Assembly (NCBI GenBank): GCA_019059635.1
Contig: JAGVRJ010000004.1
Span: forward strand, 2,232,001 to 2,296,000
From: Proales similis
Taxonomy: Eukaryota; Rotifera; Eurotatoria; Ploima; Proalidae
DNA length: 64,000 bases
Direction of reading: 5' to 3'
Shown: positions 32,757 through 44,535 of the stretch, one piece after another
Layout: each line of letters begins with the position of its first letter
Numbering within the stretch: the stretch's first letter is position 1
Notes under the pieces: generated by a model
Told to the model about the DNA's origin: nothing
The model's input: only the letters and a program-made list of their open reading frames with translations
Database searches by the model: none
Made by a program: the position numbers and the translations under genes

Positions 32757-34730
32757 ATGAGTCTTCATTTGACTCTGATTCGAACTTTTTTCATATTTAC
32801 TTTGATGATGCTAATAAACGGCGACGAACTCTTCTGCAGGGAAACAGTAAAATCAAAGAGCCAGGCGAAATGTGAAAAACCGACCAAACATCATGAGATA
32901 ATTGATCTTTTAAGGCAGAATCGAACTTTTTTCACTCTATGTTCGCCAGATTCTCTCACAATAAGGCTTTTAACTCAAGCTCGAGTGTTGGAAATATTGA
33001 TCATCCGAAATTTTTTCGTCAGCTGGTCCTTAGTGACTTCATTGCTTCAGCGAATGGACTTGGAAACGCTGATTATCAACGAATCACAATTGAAGAGTTT
33101 ACCGCTTCGGAGCCTCTCAGGTCCGCTCTCGATCGAGACATTGGACTTTTCTAAGAACATGCTTCGGTCATTGAAGGGCATAGAGGCATTTGACAGTCTG
33201 TGTCACTTGCGTGTCGCTTCCAACCAGCTAAGGCAGATCAACGAGCTGGCCTCGCTCTCAAATCTCCAAACACTGGACGTCTCCAATAATTGGATCTCGG
33301 ACGTCAAGCCCATCGGCCATGCTTTGACTGCGCTCGAGAGTTTGGATTTGAGCTTCAATCCGTTTGAAGATCATCTCACGCTCAGTTCGATGAGCAGTCT
33401 CAAGATACTCAAACTGAATGGACACCGAATCGTGTCAGTCGAGTTTCTGGCCGGCATGAATCAGCTATTGGAGCTACAAGTCAGCAACTGCCAGTTCATA
33501 AATGCTCGGCCGTTTTTGTTCTCCTTGAACTTGTCCGAAGGCCAACACAGCTTGGCAAGTTTGGACGCCGAAGCGAGCGGCATATTCAATCTAGCGGGCA
33601 TTGAGAAGCTGCTCAATTTGACCAGAGTAAACCTGAACGACAATCGACTGGAAGACATTGAGCCGATTGTATCCTTGGTCAACCTGCGCTACTTGTACCT
33701 GAGCAACAACCGAGTGCGCACACTGCCGTCTAGATTCAGTCGCATGCGAGAGCTTGTCGAGTTGAGAATATCGAGCAACCTGCTAAGGCGGATTGACTCC
33801 GACCAAATGGCACCGAATCTGGCGAGCTTATTTGCATCTAAAAACATTCTGGAGAGCATTGATGGCCTATCAAGCGGCGAAAATCTGTTCGAAGTCTATT
33901 TATCGAGCAATTTCCTGACCGATCTGACGCCTCTTGGGCATCACTTGAACCTAACGACCGTCTGCCTGTCAAACAACTCAATCGAGAATGCAAACGACTT
34001 GTTCAATTCGAAGAGCTTGAAGCAAATCGACTTGTCTCTAAACAAAATACGAGAAATCACCTGTCCCGAGCCTATTGACCTTAACTTGATCAATCTGGCC
34101 TCCAACAATATCGAGCGCATTGACTGCAATTTAAGCACTTATTACTTTGACGCGTCAAACAACCGTCTTTCAGATTTGTCTTTTTTAAATCACTCAACCA
34201 AGATCAATTACGTGAGCCTTTCCAACAACCCGATTCCATCCCTAGACCAAATTCCGTTTGATATGTATTTCTATTCGCTTGAGATGAGCGGCAACAATAT
34301 AAGTGATATCACAGTCCTCTTGAACATCACCTACTTAAGCTATCTCAACTTGTCAAACAACTGTCTGCTCGATCTCTGCGTAGTGTCCAGCCTTGAGCAC
34401 CTGCAGACTGCCGATTTCAGACAGAATCCGATTCAAAGCTGGTGCTCGTTTAAGAAGAATTCTTTTCTCAAGCGGATTTGGATCGACTTCGACCGTGATC
34501 AAGCGGAACAGCTGCTGCATTCACTGCGAGAACTACAAGAGCGAAGGTTAAGCACCAAGAAATTCGGAGTCTATTATTCAGCCATTTTCGTCAATTCAGC
34601 TTTTACGTTCGACTGCGAACTCACCATCAGAGGAATTCGAGTCGGAGTGTTTCTTAACTTATTCTACGATTGGCAATTTGAACAATTTCTGTCCGTGTGC
34701 GCCTCCGAAGTTAATCTTGAAACGCTTTAG
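32757..34730 (+). CDS. Secreted leucine-rich repeat protein
   Basis: A 657-residue single-exon protein. A signal peptide (LTLIRTFFIFTLMMLING) is followed by a short cysteine-containing region and about twenty LRRs of 21-23 residues with the form L-x-x-L-x-L-S-x-N-x-I (for example LQTLDVSNNWISDVKPI, LRYLYLSNNRVRTLPS). A C-terminal piece with cysteines (WCSFKKNSF, FDCELTIRG, SVCASEV) may act as a cap. There is no transmembrane segment or GPI-like tail, so it is probably secreted. Many N-glycosylation sequons. Its start lies 54 nt after the SLX1 stop on the same strand. It converges with the BLM gene. Ligand unknown. Confidence 0.82.
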   Translation: MSLHLTLIRTFFIFTLMMLINGDELFCRETVKSKSQAKCEKPTKHHEIIDLLRQNRTFFTLCSPDSLTIRLLTQARVLEILIIRNFFVSWSLVTSLLQRMDLETLIINESQLKSLPLRSLSGPLSIETLDFSKNMLRSLKGIEAFDSLCHLRVASNQLRQINELASLSNLQTLDVSNNWISDVKPIGHALTALESLDLSFNPFEDHLTLSSMSSLKILKLNGHRIVSVEFLAGMNQLLELQVSNCQFINARPFLFSLNLSEGQHSLASLDAEASGIFNLAGIEKLLNLTRVNLNDNRLEDIEPIVSLVNLRYLYLSNNRVRTLPSRFSRMRELVELRISSNLLRRIDSDQMAPNLASLFASKNILESIDGLSSGENLFEVYLSSNFLTDLTPLGHHLNLTTVCLSNNSIENANDLFNSKSLKQIDLSLNKIREITCPEPIDLNLINLASNNIERIDCNLSTYYFDASNNRLSDLSFLNHSTKINYVSLSNNPIPSLDQIPFDMYFYSLEMSGNNISDITVLLNITYLSYLNLSNNCLLDLCVVSSLEHLQTADFRQNPIQSWCSFKKNSFLKRIWIDFDRDQAEQLLHSLRELQERRLSTKKFGVYYSAIFVNSAFTFDCELTIRGIRVGVFLNLFYDWQFEQFLSVCASEVNLETL

Positions 34731-34945
34731 CTTTATCCAATCCTCTTGGTTGCAACTCATTTGAAAGCTTCATTTCTTAACTTGCCTTGTTAGTCTTATC
34801 AAAACCAATTTAACTTATTTCAAACTGCTCTGGTTTGCCGCATTTATTGAGAGTTTAAAGAAAGTGATTGTGCTTAGTGTACAGAAGACTGTTAGGGCGT
34901 GCGAAACAGGCGGATTTGTAAAAGACGACGAGCATCATGCTCATT

Positions 34946-37900
34946 TTACTTTTTTTTGAATTTCCAAAAATTGTTTTTGCGCTTGAAATTGAATTTCTTC
35001 TTGGAGCCGCCCTTCCAGCCGGAGCCACTCGCCTGGTCTCCGTCCGAATTGAAGTAGCTGCTGGAAAAGTCGCTCTCTCCGTTGCCGTACTTGGCGCGTT
35101 TATTTTTGTTCGAGCTGATCGCGCCGATTGCAGGTCGTTTGCTCGAGTCATAGTCGATGCTTGTCGGCTCATTGTCCAGTAGTCCATAAGTTTTCGAGTT
35201 CTTGGCGTTTGCTATGCTCGAATGGACCTTCTTTTGCACGAGCGCCTGCTCACGCCGCAGTTCGTCTATGATGCCGCCGTAGTGCTGACAGATGGTCACC
35301 AGCTCTTCGCCCTGATAATTTTTGAATATAGACTCCGTGTAGCCGGTCACCCGCAGCATTTCTTCTCGATCTCGCGGCATGAGTCGAACCATTTCGTTGA
35401 TCATTTTGGCCGGGAATATTGCGCTCGAATTAGCCGACTGCTTGGCTGCGCATATTTCCTTGCACTTTTTGAGCAAGTCCTCCTTGCATCGACGTTTGAC
35501 AAGAGTTTCTTGATTGTTGGCGCTCTTGGCCGATTGATTCTGGCCACCGTCGGCCTTTTCGCTCGACTCTTCATCTGCGCCCATTTCAATTGTTATTCGC
35601 GAGCTGTTCACCTGATATGCCTTCGAGCCGACTCGAATGTAAGAGGCAACCGTGTCCGTGTGCTGCAGAATTTTGACCTCTTCTTTTAAATAGTCGAGGT
35701 AGATCAACTTGCGCACAATGCGCTCAATGTCGGTCTTTTTGTAGCCGGCCAATATCGAGTGCATTTCGAGTTTGTTGTGCTGGCGTTCGGTAATTTTGGA
35801 GCTCATCGAGCCTTTGAGAATTTCGGCCAAATGAACGAGCGTGACGTCCTCGTGCGCCTGTAGACGCTGAACTCCTTGGCAGATTAGAGCCGCCTCTCGA
35901 CTTATGTCCTTGAGAGTGAACTGCTGTGTTCTGTAGGCGCGGCAGTTGTCGCACTCGGTCTTGGAGCCGGCGCAAGCAGATCTGTCGAACTGTTCGCCGA
36001 AGTACTCCAACACTTGAGTACGGCGGCAGTCGGTGCGATTGTCACAGTACTGGGCCATTCGGTAAAGATTGTCCGTGTGCAGTTTGAATATTTCGTAGTT
36101 GGCGCCTCGACCTTGGCCAAACTCTTGCTTGAGCAGCCGAAGCCACTTGTGTCGGTCTTGATTGTTGTACATGAGCAGACAAAAAGACATTTGTCCGTCG
36201 CGGCCTGCGCGTCCCGACTCCTGGTAGTAGCCTTCCAGTGACTTGGGCAAGCCAAGATGAATCACGTAGCGCACGTCTGGCTTGTCGACGCCCATGCCGA
36301 ACGCGATCGTGGCGCACACAACCTATTTGAGAATATTTGACATCGAACGAGGTTAAGAGTGCACCGAAACGAACCTTGCAGTCTGCTCCGCTGGTCCATT
36401 TGCCCTGCACTTCACTTCGCTGCTTGTCGCTCATTCCTGCATGGTACGGAAGCGCTCTGATTCGATTCGAGCAGAGAAATCTGCTGACCGACTCGCATTC
36501 GTTGCGTGAGATGCAGTAGACGATGCCGCATTTGTTGGCGAAGCGAGTCTTGATTATTGTCAATATTCGCTGCAGAGCGGCCTGATTGCTGCTCTTGTAC
36601 TCGCAGGCGTACTGCAGATTGTCTCGGTTGAAACTCTGAATGAAAAACGCACAGTCGTCCTTGGCCGCCGAGTGGTTTACGTACGAGCGTTTCTCAAACG
36701 AGCTGCCCTGGCAGTGCAAGCCCATTTGAAGTAAAATGTCCTTGCGGACTCGAGGCGTGGCAGTTGCAGTTAACAACATTACTGGCACGCGAGGATAGAG
36801 GCGAGAGCGCAATGCGCCTAATTGAGTGTAGTCTTTGCGAAAGTCGTGGCCCCAAGTAGACACGCAGTGCGCTTCGTCGATTACGATTCGAGCAAACAAG
36901 TCGCGGTTGTACAGGCCTGTGAGGACACGAGTGAGCTTGCCACTTCCGTTCAGCTTTTCGGGTGTTACGTAGAGCAATCGCAATTCGGGCTCTTGTTTGC
37001 TCAGTTTTTGGTAGACTTCGGCTGCACCGGCGGCAGCCGTCTCGTCATCGCTCACCGATCCGAGCAAATGGGCCGCTGCGATGCCCAACGCGTTCAGTTT
37101 GTTCACCTGGTCGAGGATAAGACTTTTGAGAGGAGAGACAACAATGGTGACGCCGTTGCTCAGCAACGCCGGCAATTGATAACACAACGATTTGCCGCCG
37201 CCAGTCGGCATCAGAATAAAACAGTTGTTGCCGAGTAGGGCAGCATTGACCGCTTCGAACTGCTGCGGTCTAAAACGCTTGAGGCCAAAGCTGGCCCTGA
37301 ACGCTTTGAGCATTCGATCTGTGTGCGGATAGGACATAGATCTGTAAAGAGCGGAGCAGTCGGACACGTCGTTGAAAAGCCATTTAATCTTGGCGTAAGA
37401 GCCAAGCTCTGGAATTACAATATCTTGACCGTTAAAAGGCTCGTCCAGGGCAGTTAACTCTTCAAGGTCATCATCGTCATCGTCTATCTCTTCGTCGCCT
37501 TCATTTGCTTGCTTCAGCTTCTCGAGCATCGCACTCACTTTGTTTATTTGCTCTCGTCTTTGCTCGGCGTGAACGCTCACCGGATCTTCTTCAATTATTT
37601 CCAAGTCATCTTCGTCCGAGTCCAGATAGACCAAGCTGCGTCGCCCCACTGTCCCTGTGGACTGTTCTTTGCTGCAAAACGCCGGCTCCGACGAGGACAT
37701 TGTCATGCTTGTCTGATACGGCGCTTTGTCTGGCACCACTTTCTTGAACGTGGGTATTTGAAACTCGGCCGATCTGACAGGCGGCGATTCGTCCGGCTGT
37801 GATTTGCTAATCAGAATGGGCGACGATGGCTCACCGCCCTGGCACAATAAGCAAGCTTTGCCGTTTATGATGCATTGAGCGCAAAGACCGTGACCGCACT

Positions 37901-38519
37901 GCTCGATCAATTTGCGATGCTTGCCCGAGTCAAAGTCTGTTTGGCACACGTGACACTTCTCTTTGACACTTTTCTCATCTCTGATGACTTTTAGCTTTTT
38001 TTCTTGCCGATCTGGCATAAACTGCTGTCTGCACGGGGTCCTAGACTCGTTCGGTTGCATTTTACTCGCCGCGCCAGTCCAACCGCTCTCGCCATAGTTG
38101 TCGAGCGACTTGAGCAGTTGCGGTTCTACTTGCCTCTCAGTCACTCTCTCCTGGCTCACCTCTCTCACCTGTCTGCGAATGTCTAGTTGAAGCAGAGTTG
38201 ACGAATCAAATGGTTAAGAACAAGCGATTTACGGTCGAATGGCGGCCGTCGGCTTTTCCAAACAAGGCTTAACCATTGGCTTGAACGGCGAGTTCTCCCT
38301 GAACTCTTCGTCGAACTCGTCGTCTTTTTGCAGCAGACGAAAACAGGACTCGATCTCATCACAAGACTCATTCTTGCTCAATGCTTTCTTTGCCGAGTTC
38401 ACCTTGGCTATTTGAAATAGACTCGATTGGACTGGCGGCGCCTGTGCAGCCAAATTGCCCGTGCCAGGCGAGTTCGATGACAGCTGTCCGGGTTTTTTAA
38501 ACACGAACTTACGCTGCAT
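34946..38519 (-). CDS. BLM: BLM-type RecQ helicase with N-terminal RING finger
   Basis: Three exons on the minus strand: 38519-38233, 38172-36375, 36322-34946, in phase, about 1153 aa. The helicase core shows [28 protein letters not shown] (Walker A), [15 protein letters not shown] and [12 protein letters not shown]. The RQC zinc site (YCDNRTDC...CDNC), winged helix and an HRDC domain (about 35500-35250 on DNA) follow, then a Lys/Phe-rich tail like a nuclear signal. This full set identifies BLM, the nuclear 3'-5' helicase that unwinds recombination intermediates. The odd feature is a C3HC4 pattern at about residues 169-207 (CHVC...[10 protein letters not shown]...CLLC), before the helicase. 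The small intron between motifs is 52 nt. Confidence 0.93.
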
Positions 38520-38871
38520 ACCTAGTCCCCGAGTGTTTGTGTCTCTGTGCGCGTGTGTGTGTCTGTCTGTGTGGGATTGAACCAAGTTGCGGAAAATTCA
38601 TTCAAATTGAGCCGCGCTGACCTTGGCCATCCACTTGGTCGATGCCTCGTACTCTATTTGTCCGATATTCGCATTCAACTTATTACATGAGTTTACTATT
38701 CACTTTCTACTTCCCTCCCTCTCTTTCTCTCTCTCTTGCTCGCTCGCTTTATGAATTGCCCCGATTTTAAACGCTCACTATCCCTCTTGTCCGTAAACTC
38801 GATTCATTCGTTGCAACAATTTTTGCATATATTCTAACAATTTGACCTCACAGCAGCTCGCAAAAACAAAT
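38520..38871. other. Divergent promoter region, BLM and small secreted gene
   Basis: About 350 nt between two ATGs on opposite strands; pyrimidine-rich in the middle (38700-38750). It must carry both promoters and leaders. Confidence 0.5.
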
Positions 38872-39227
38872 ATGCTCAAGTTTGGCCAACTCTACCTGTT
38901 GATTCTGATTGTCTGCTGCTCGATACAACATTGTAAGTTTGAACTGCACGATCCTCTAGTCCGACTCGGTTGGAAGAAATAACCGATTTTCGAAAAGATC
39001 GAGCCGCCTACATGAGCGTACTTGAAGCAGCACCCGAGCGTACAGAAGGAAATGATCGAATTGACGACGACCGCTTTGTGGCACATCGGCCCAAAGAGCC
39101 AACTGGAGGCATAAAGGAGAAATTCGAAGAGGGAGTCAACAATCCGGATAATGTTGAGCTGCTCGAGCTACTGCTCATCTCACAGGGCTCTTATGTATTT
39201 ATTGACAAATTCAATCCGCCCAAATGA
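38872..39227 (+). CDS. Small secreted protein, unknown family
   Basis: Two exons, 38872-38932 and 38998-39227, joined in phase 1 across a 65-nt GT-AG intron, giving 96 aa. A strong signal peptide (FGQLYLLILIVCCSIQ) is followed by about 75 acidic residues with no cysteine. There are no dibasic cleavage sites with amidation glycine, so a classical neuropeptide precursor is not supported. The C-terminal part ends SQGSYVFIDKFNPPK. No family recognised. An AATAAA lies downstream near 39287. It converges on the EF-hand gene 127 nt away. Confidence 0.6.
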
Positions 39228-39354
39228 GCGCCGCCAGCTCGCCGGAATGCACTTCAAATTCAAAATTGTAATCTGTATAGGGAATGAATAAAGCAGTTGT
39301 AAATAAAGCGGAATATTTATTCTAAGACTCTACGTTGATGGTCTAATTTAAGGT

Positions 39355-40084
39355 CTAGTCTACAAGGGGTCCGAAAAATAGTCGAGATGCATCAGCTTCG
39401 TCAGTGCTCGAGAAGAAACTTCGACCGAAATTGACAAACTCTACAAAAGCACAGACGCTGCTCAAGTCAAATTTGACATTCGAAAGTTCTAAAAAAAAAA
39501 CTTGCCTTCTTTTGCCAGCGATCCGTCAGAATCAGAGTCAATGTCGGCAAATACTTTGGCGGCCACTCCCTCTTCAGTCACATTTAAGCTTTTAAAGTAA
39601 TTGTCGAACTCGACCGGTGAGATGCTGCCGTCTTTGTTCGAATCGATTGCGTCGAAAATGACTGGAAGCGTTTGACGCAGGGTGGCTTTCTTTTCCTCGT
39701 CGCCCAATACCTTTTACCGGTCGACATTAGACGGCAATATGAATAAATACACCTGCACTGACCTGCTTGATGTGAGCGGCCAGCTCCAGACACGAGATAC
39801 TTCCGTCTCCGTTGTTGTCAGCCGGCGCGAAGTAAACGTCCCACAAGCTGCTCAAGTGTTGTCTCAGCTCATCGCATTGCGTTTCGTTCAAGTTTCCTAT
39901 ATTTTGCGGATTTTTTTTCTCAATCTCTCTATGCAGTGGAATTTCAAAATGTAAATTTACCGATTGCAATCAAACGGTCAGCCCATTGGTTAAAGTCTGA
40001 ACGTTCAATGCTGCCGCTGTTGTCCGCGTCAAATCGAGCGAACAGAGTTTTCACTTTTCGCATAAAAAACTGCTCGGCGGCCAT
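39355..40084 (-). CDS. Sarcoplasmic calcium-binding-like protein, four EF-hands
   Basis: Four exons on the minus strand: 40084-39961, 39896-39763, 39710-39506, 39440-39355, in phase, 182 aa. Four EF-hand loops are visible and all look competent: DADNSGSIERSDF, DNNGDGSISCLEL, DSNKDGSISPVEF and DSDSDGSLAKEEF. Length, even spacing and an end in FFGPLVD fit invertebrate sarcoplasmic calcium-binding proteins, which buffer calcium in muscle and neurons. The last intron has a GC donor (GCAAGT). Calmodulin-type alternatives are less likely because of the length and C-terminus. Confidence 0.88.
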
Positions 40085-40990
40085 TTCACTGCTCAAAAGT
40101 ACTCTTTCAAGTTGTCTATTCTCAATTAATAGCAAACGCTTATTGAGTCTTATTTATAGGCCGAGAAGCCATCGGGCTTATCGCTTCACTTTCGCAAGCA
40201 CTTTTCTCTTGGTCTATCTTTTTCTCTCTTCGCCTCTCTCTCTAATTCAAGTCAGCCAGCTGCCAGGCTAGAAAGGCGTGATTTTTCATTCGGCCAGGCG
40301 GTTGATAAAAAAGTGTCAAAGGCCAAATGCGGTGTGAGCCACTGAACTTGGATCAGTCAATTTACGTCACAGTTAATCGCAATCAAAACTTCAAGATATA
40401 CCCCTAATCTCTCTCTCTGTCTATCTATCGCTCTCACTTTGTGTCGTCAGCTTGAGCCGCGTCGCTGTTGAGAAGCTATCAGAGAGCTGCTGACAGATGA
40501 TCAACACGTCACCCTTTACGTAGAAGAGACGACGCGGGGTTCGATCAGTTCACGCGTGCTAGCTCACTTTAAAGATGGCTCGAATTGAAAGCCTAGCGCT
40601 GAAATGAGTGCCGAACGAGACGATGCTATGAGACGAGCTAATGCTAATTCTGCTGGTTGATTAAAAGCTTTTATTTAAGCGTTAAATTGTTACAGAATCG
40701 TTGCAGGCGGAGTTGGGCTGTCTTTGGTAGACCTGATCGTTTTATTCTATTTTATTTGCTGCTTCTTATTATTATGAAATTGTTCGTTTGCAAACAATCT
40801 CAAACAGTTCAGTGTTTCATGTGTTTAGTTCTTATGAGACAAATGAAAATGAGGAGGTAAACGCCACCGTTCAGCTGTGGTCCGAGAAAAGGAGATAATG
40901 GGTAAGAAAAAAAAAAGAGGAAAAGAAAAAAAGATAAAGAGGCAAACACAACGGGGCCGTTAAATGGCCATTTAGAACGACATCGTCGCT
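40085..40990. other. Intergenic, about 900 nt
   Basis: Upstream flank of the EF-hand gene and 3' flank of ERK7. It contains CT-rich and A-rich runs. No gene seen. Confidence 0.5.
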
Positions 40991-43244
40991 CTACCACCAT
41001 TTCCGGAGCGCATTGAGACCGTTTGCGGTTATGGTGCTGTGATTCTGTGTGTAATTGCCGAACATGGTTCGTGCGGCCAGGTTCGCCGTCATGTTGGTCT
41101 GATTTTGAAACTGCTTGCGACCGAAGCTCGGCTTCGTGTTTGCTCTCAAGTCGGTCGCCGAGATCGGCCTGTACAAAACAGAACTGGTGCCGTTGCCGCT
41201 GGTCTGGCCCTTTGTGAGCAACGAGTTTTTATTGTTGAAATTCTTGGTTGGGTTCAAAGAAATGATCTGACTCACAGTTTCCTTCATGGTGCGGACCTGA
41301 GTTCCGATGCCAGAGCTCTTGTCAATGTTCCTCATGACCAGAGGCCCCTTGGTCTGACCAAACGAAGAGCCTGAGCGATAATTTATTTGCCCAGCTGCGT
41401 TGAGCTGACTCGGCGTAGGCGCCGAATTGGAATTCCTCGACAGATTGCCGTAACTCGTAAAGCTACTGGTCCTATTCAGGCCGACGCCGGTGTTGGTCTG
41501 TATAAAGAAAATTTTGGCCATTCAAATCAATTCAAGTGTGCGAATTGAATGCTTACCATGGCAGCAGTTGTTGCAGCGCTCACATTCTCGAAGCTCTTTT
41601 GTCGTTGTACAGCCAACGCGCGCTGTCTGGCATGCGTTTTCACGTATGTGTTCGGCTGTGGCGGCTGCGAATGCGTAGTGCGACCAAACGCCACACCAGT
41701 GAAAGCGGAGCCAACGCCGGTCAACACGTTCGCTTGAACTGGAGTGGCCGAGCCGCCGGTGCCACTGTGCATGTAGTCACTTGGATGCTTCTTGCGGTAG
41801 TAGCCAGCCGAGTTGGCCGCGTAATTGTTCTCCATCGGCTTGTGTGTTGAAGTCTTCTCTGACGACGAGGGCGGCGTCGGAGTGGCCGAGTTGTCGTCCG
41901 AATGATTGTAGTTGTTGGCATCCACAGTCTCCACTTCTACATCGGCTCGCTCGTAGGCGGAGAGCACGTCCGGCTTTGCTGAGAGACGCGAGTCGCTTAT
42001 GAGCTGCTGCTTTCGTGCGTTTATCTTTTGCTTGTTCTGAATGAACTGGTAGAGTTTGTTGCGGTACTCGTCAATAGTCAGACGCACATTGTCGTCAAGC
42101 AGCGGCACCACGTCATAGCCTTTGTCGATTTCCTCGCGCGAGTTGTGAAACGCGATCACATACGGATGCCTGAGCGCCTCCTCGGCCGTGATTCGCTTGT
42201 TCGGATTGAACTGAAGCAAACGCTTGAGCAGGTCCATGGCTTCACGACTCGCGTTGGGCACAAGCTCTTCGAGGCTTTTGCGCGGTCCGGTTGCGGCGCG
42301 TTCGATCACTGTCGGACCGTAGTGCGATTGTATGCTGTCCACGTCCGCCTTGCTCGGCGTCGGTATGTACTTGAGAATGCGCTCTAGCTGGTTGAAAGTG
42401 GAAGTTCCCTGAAATATGGGCGCGCCGACCAGCATCTCGCCAAGTATGCAGCCTATGCTCCACATGTCCACGCCCTTGGTGTATTTGGGCGAGGCGAGAA
42501 GAATCTCGGGCGCCCGATACCATCTAGTTGCCACGTACTCAGTGAGAGCCGGGTTGCTATGCTCGCTCTCATGCGACTCGTGTGTAAGCGATCGCGCCAG
42601 GCCGAAATCGCACAACTTCATGTGACACTCTTGATTGAGCAGAATATTGGACGGCTTTTGATCGCGGTGAATCACATTCGCCGAGTGCAGGTATTTGGTC
42701 GCCTTGAGCAGCTGGTACATGATGTACTGCTTGTGCACATCCTTCAGAATGGTCTTTCTCTTGATCACATTGTGAAGGTCGGTCTCTGTCATTCTACAGC
42801 TTAGAACAGAGGCGGCTGTAGGCTCACTCAGCTCACTTACCCATATGCTCGAAGACGAGATAAATATCTCGATCGTTGTCCGCCTTGATCACATCGTACA
42901 GTTTGATTATGTTCGGATGTTCGCCGAACTCTTGCAGGAACACAATCTCTCGGTATGTTCTCTGAAGCGGCAAATTGTGAACATACAAGAGCATTTCGTT
43001 TGAAATATGAAGCCAACCTGGGCGTCTGTTTCGTTGCGGAACGCGTCAAATATCTTTTTGAGCGCCACAGTCTCATTGCTTTTGCGATCCGTTGCCTTCC
43101 ATACGATTCCATAAGCCTTAAACCCGGAGCGACCGCTTTAATTCCTACCAACTCAACTTGCTCCATTCAGGCACTTACCCCTTTGCCTAATCGCTTCTTA
43201 ATCTCATACTTTCTTAAAATGTGATTTTCGAGCTCATCCGGCAT
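40991..43244 (-). CDS. MAPK15: ERK7/MAPK15-type atypical MAP kinase
   Basis: About five exons on the minus strand starting [22 protein letters not shown] at 43244-43180, then kinase exons (including [16 protein letters not shown] and [21 protein letters not shown]), the large exon ending near 41560, and a final exon ending at 40991. The kinase core has [11 protein letters not shown] (Gln replaces the usual Leu, as in ERK7/8), DFGLARS, the TEY activation loop and [11 protein letters not shown] long Ser/Thr/Asn-rich C-terminal region follows, also typical of ERK7, which regulates cilia, secretion and autophagy and self-activates. The exact boundaries of the small 5' exons were not all resolved. 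Confidence 0.9.
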
Positions 43245-44535
43245 CGTACGTTTCAGCACATTAATTGTGCGTTTCTTAACAAAATCAAACTCAAATTTAA
43301 TACAGAAAGACCAGTGAGAAGAGCTTGAAAATGAATTTGAATTGACGATCGGCCGCCAACAAATTGACCCACCAACGCAACGACTGGCGGCTCTGGCTGC
43401 CCGTGCCGACAGCCAAACACCGCAAAATATTTTGAATCAAACAAAGAATGAGAGAAATGCCTGCCTCATAATTTATGAACGCTGATTTGTCGTCGTCGTT
43501 AATGGTGGTAGTTGCGGCGGCGCCGTTCTCTTTTTATTTACGGTTGCCATGGACAACTGATTAAATTCGGTCGAGACTTGGCTACCAATAAGCATGCGCA
43601 CCTTCGCACAACCTCAAATACTTGCACACACACACACACATTGGCGCATAGAAAATTCCTCGCATCCATTTTTATCTTGTGGAGGGTAGTCAAGAGAACT
43701 GCTCATTGCCGGACCCAGCAGAAATAAGTCACTGACCTCTTTCTTTCTGCCTTCATTTTCAATGGCGGGATTAAACGGCTTTTCAGCAGCTTCGCTTTAT
43801 TTGGGACAAGGCGTCATTGAGGCCGGCTTGGCTCGCCTGAGAATTAAAGACTCCCCAACTGAAAAATAAGAAACCAACGGTTTTCAGGACTTTTAAAAGT
43901 TCTTGCCAAAAAGGCCCAACTGCCAGCACAGAGAGCGCTTGACAAAAGACCAGTTTCAAAAACGTCTTTTTCAATCGGATCTTATGCTTAAAGCGACGGC
44001 TATACAGAATCTTCAGATCAATTTAAATTGCAGCAAAAACCAGTTTCGATCGAAGTTTCGATCTGAGTAAAAATAGCTCGGCTACTGTTTGAAGAGAAAG
44101 AGCTTATTTGATCTTGTTTGTTTGTGTTACTGGTTTTGAGCTGCTGAGTCGAATAAGAGACACGCCCGAGTCTTGTGGGAATATTGACCTTGAATTTAAA
44201 TTACTGAAAAAGAGTATCGGATTTTGTTCAAAAAAAATACTCAATTGTTTCCTCGAGCAAATATAATCACGAACCACAATCAATGAAGCTGTTGAGTGAG
44301 TTTGCTCGGCATATATTGCTGATTGATTCCCACAGCTCTAACTAAACAACTAAAAATTCTAGTTGTAGCTACAGAGTAAACAAAATGTTTAACGTTGACT
44401 GACACCGGGAAACAAGAAAATGTGCAAAAAGAGGCTGCTGGTGTTCTTGATTAAAAGCTAACGCAAGAAGGAGTAGGATATGCCCGCCTTTATTTAGTCG
44501 AGACAACTAGCTAGAATCTAGGCCAGTTGGCGAAA
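43245..44535. other. 1.3-kb divergent intergenic region
   Basis: Between ERK7 and WD40-EGF gene B. No supportable gene; a short CA run at 43625-43640. Confidence 0.55.

Noticed and set aside
38872-39227. Idea that the small secreted protein is a neuropeptide precursor
   Set aside because: No dibasic cleavage sites with amidation glycine and no repeated peptide units.
43783-43974. Minus-strand hydrophobic 63-codon frame
   Set aside because: No ATG at the start, no splice context, and composition fits chance in AT-rich DNA.
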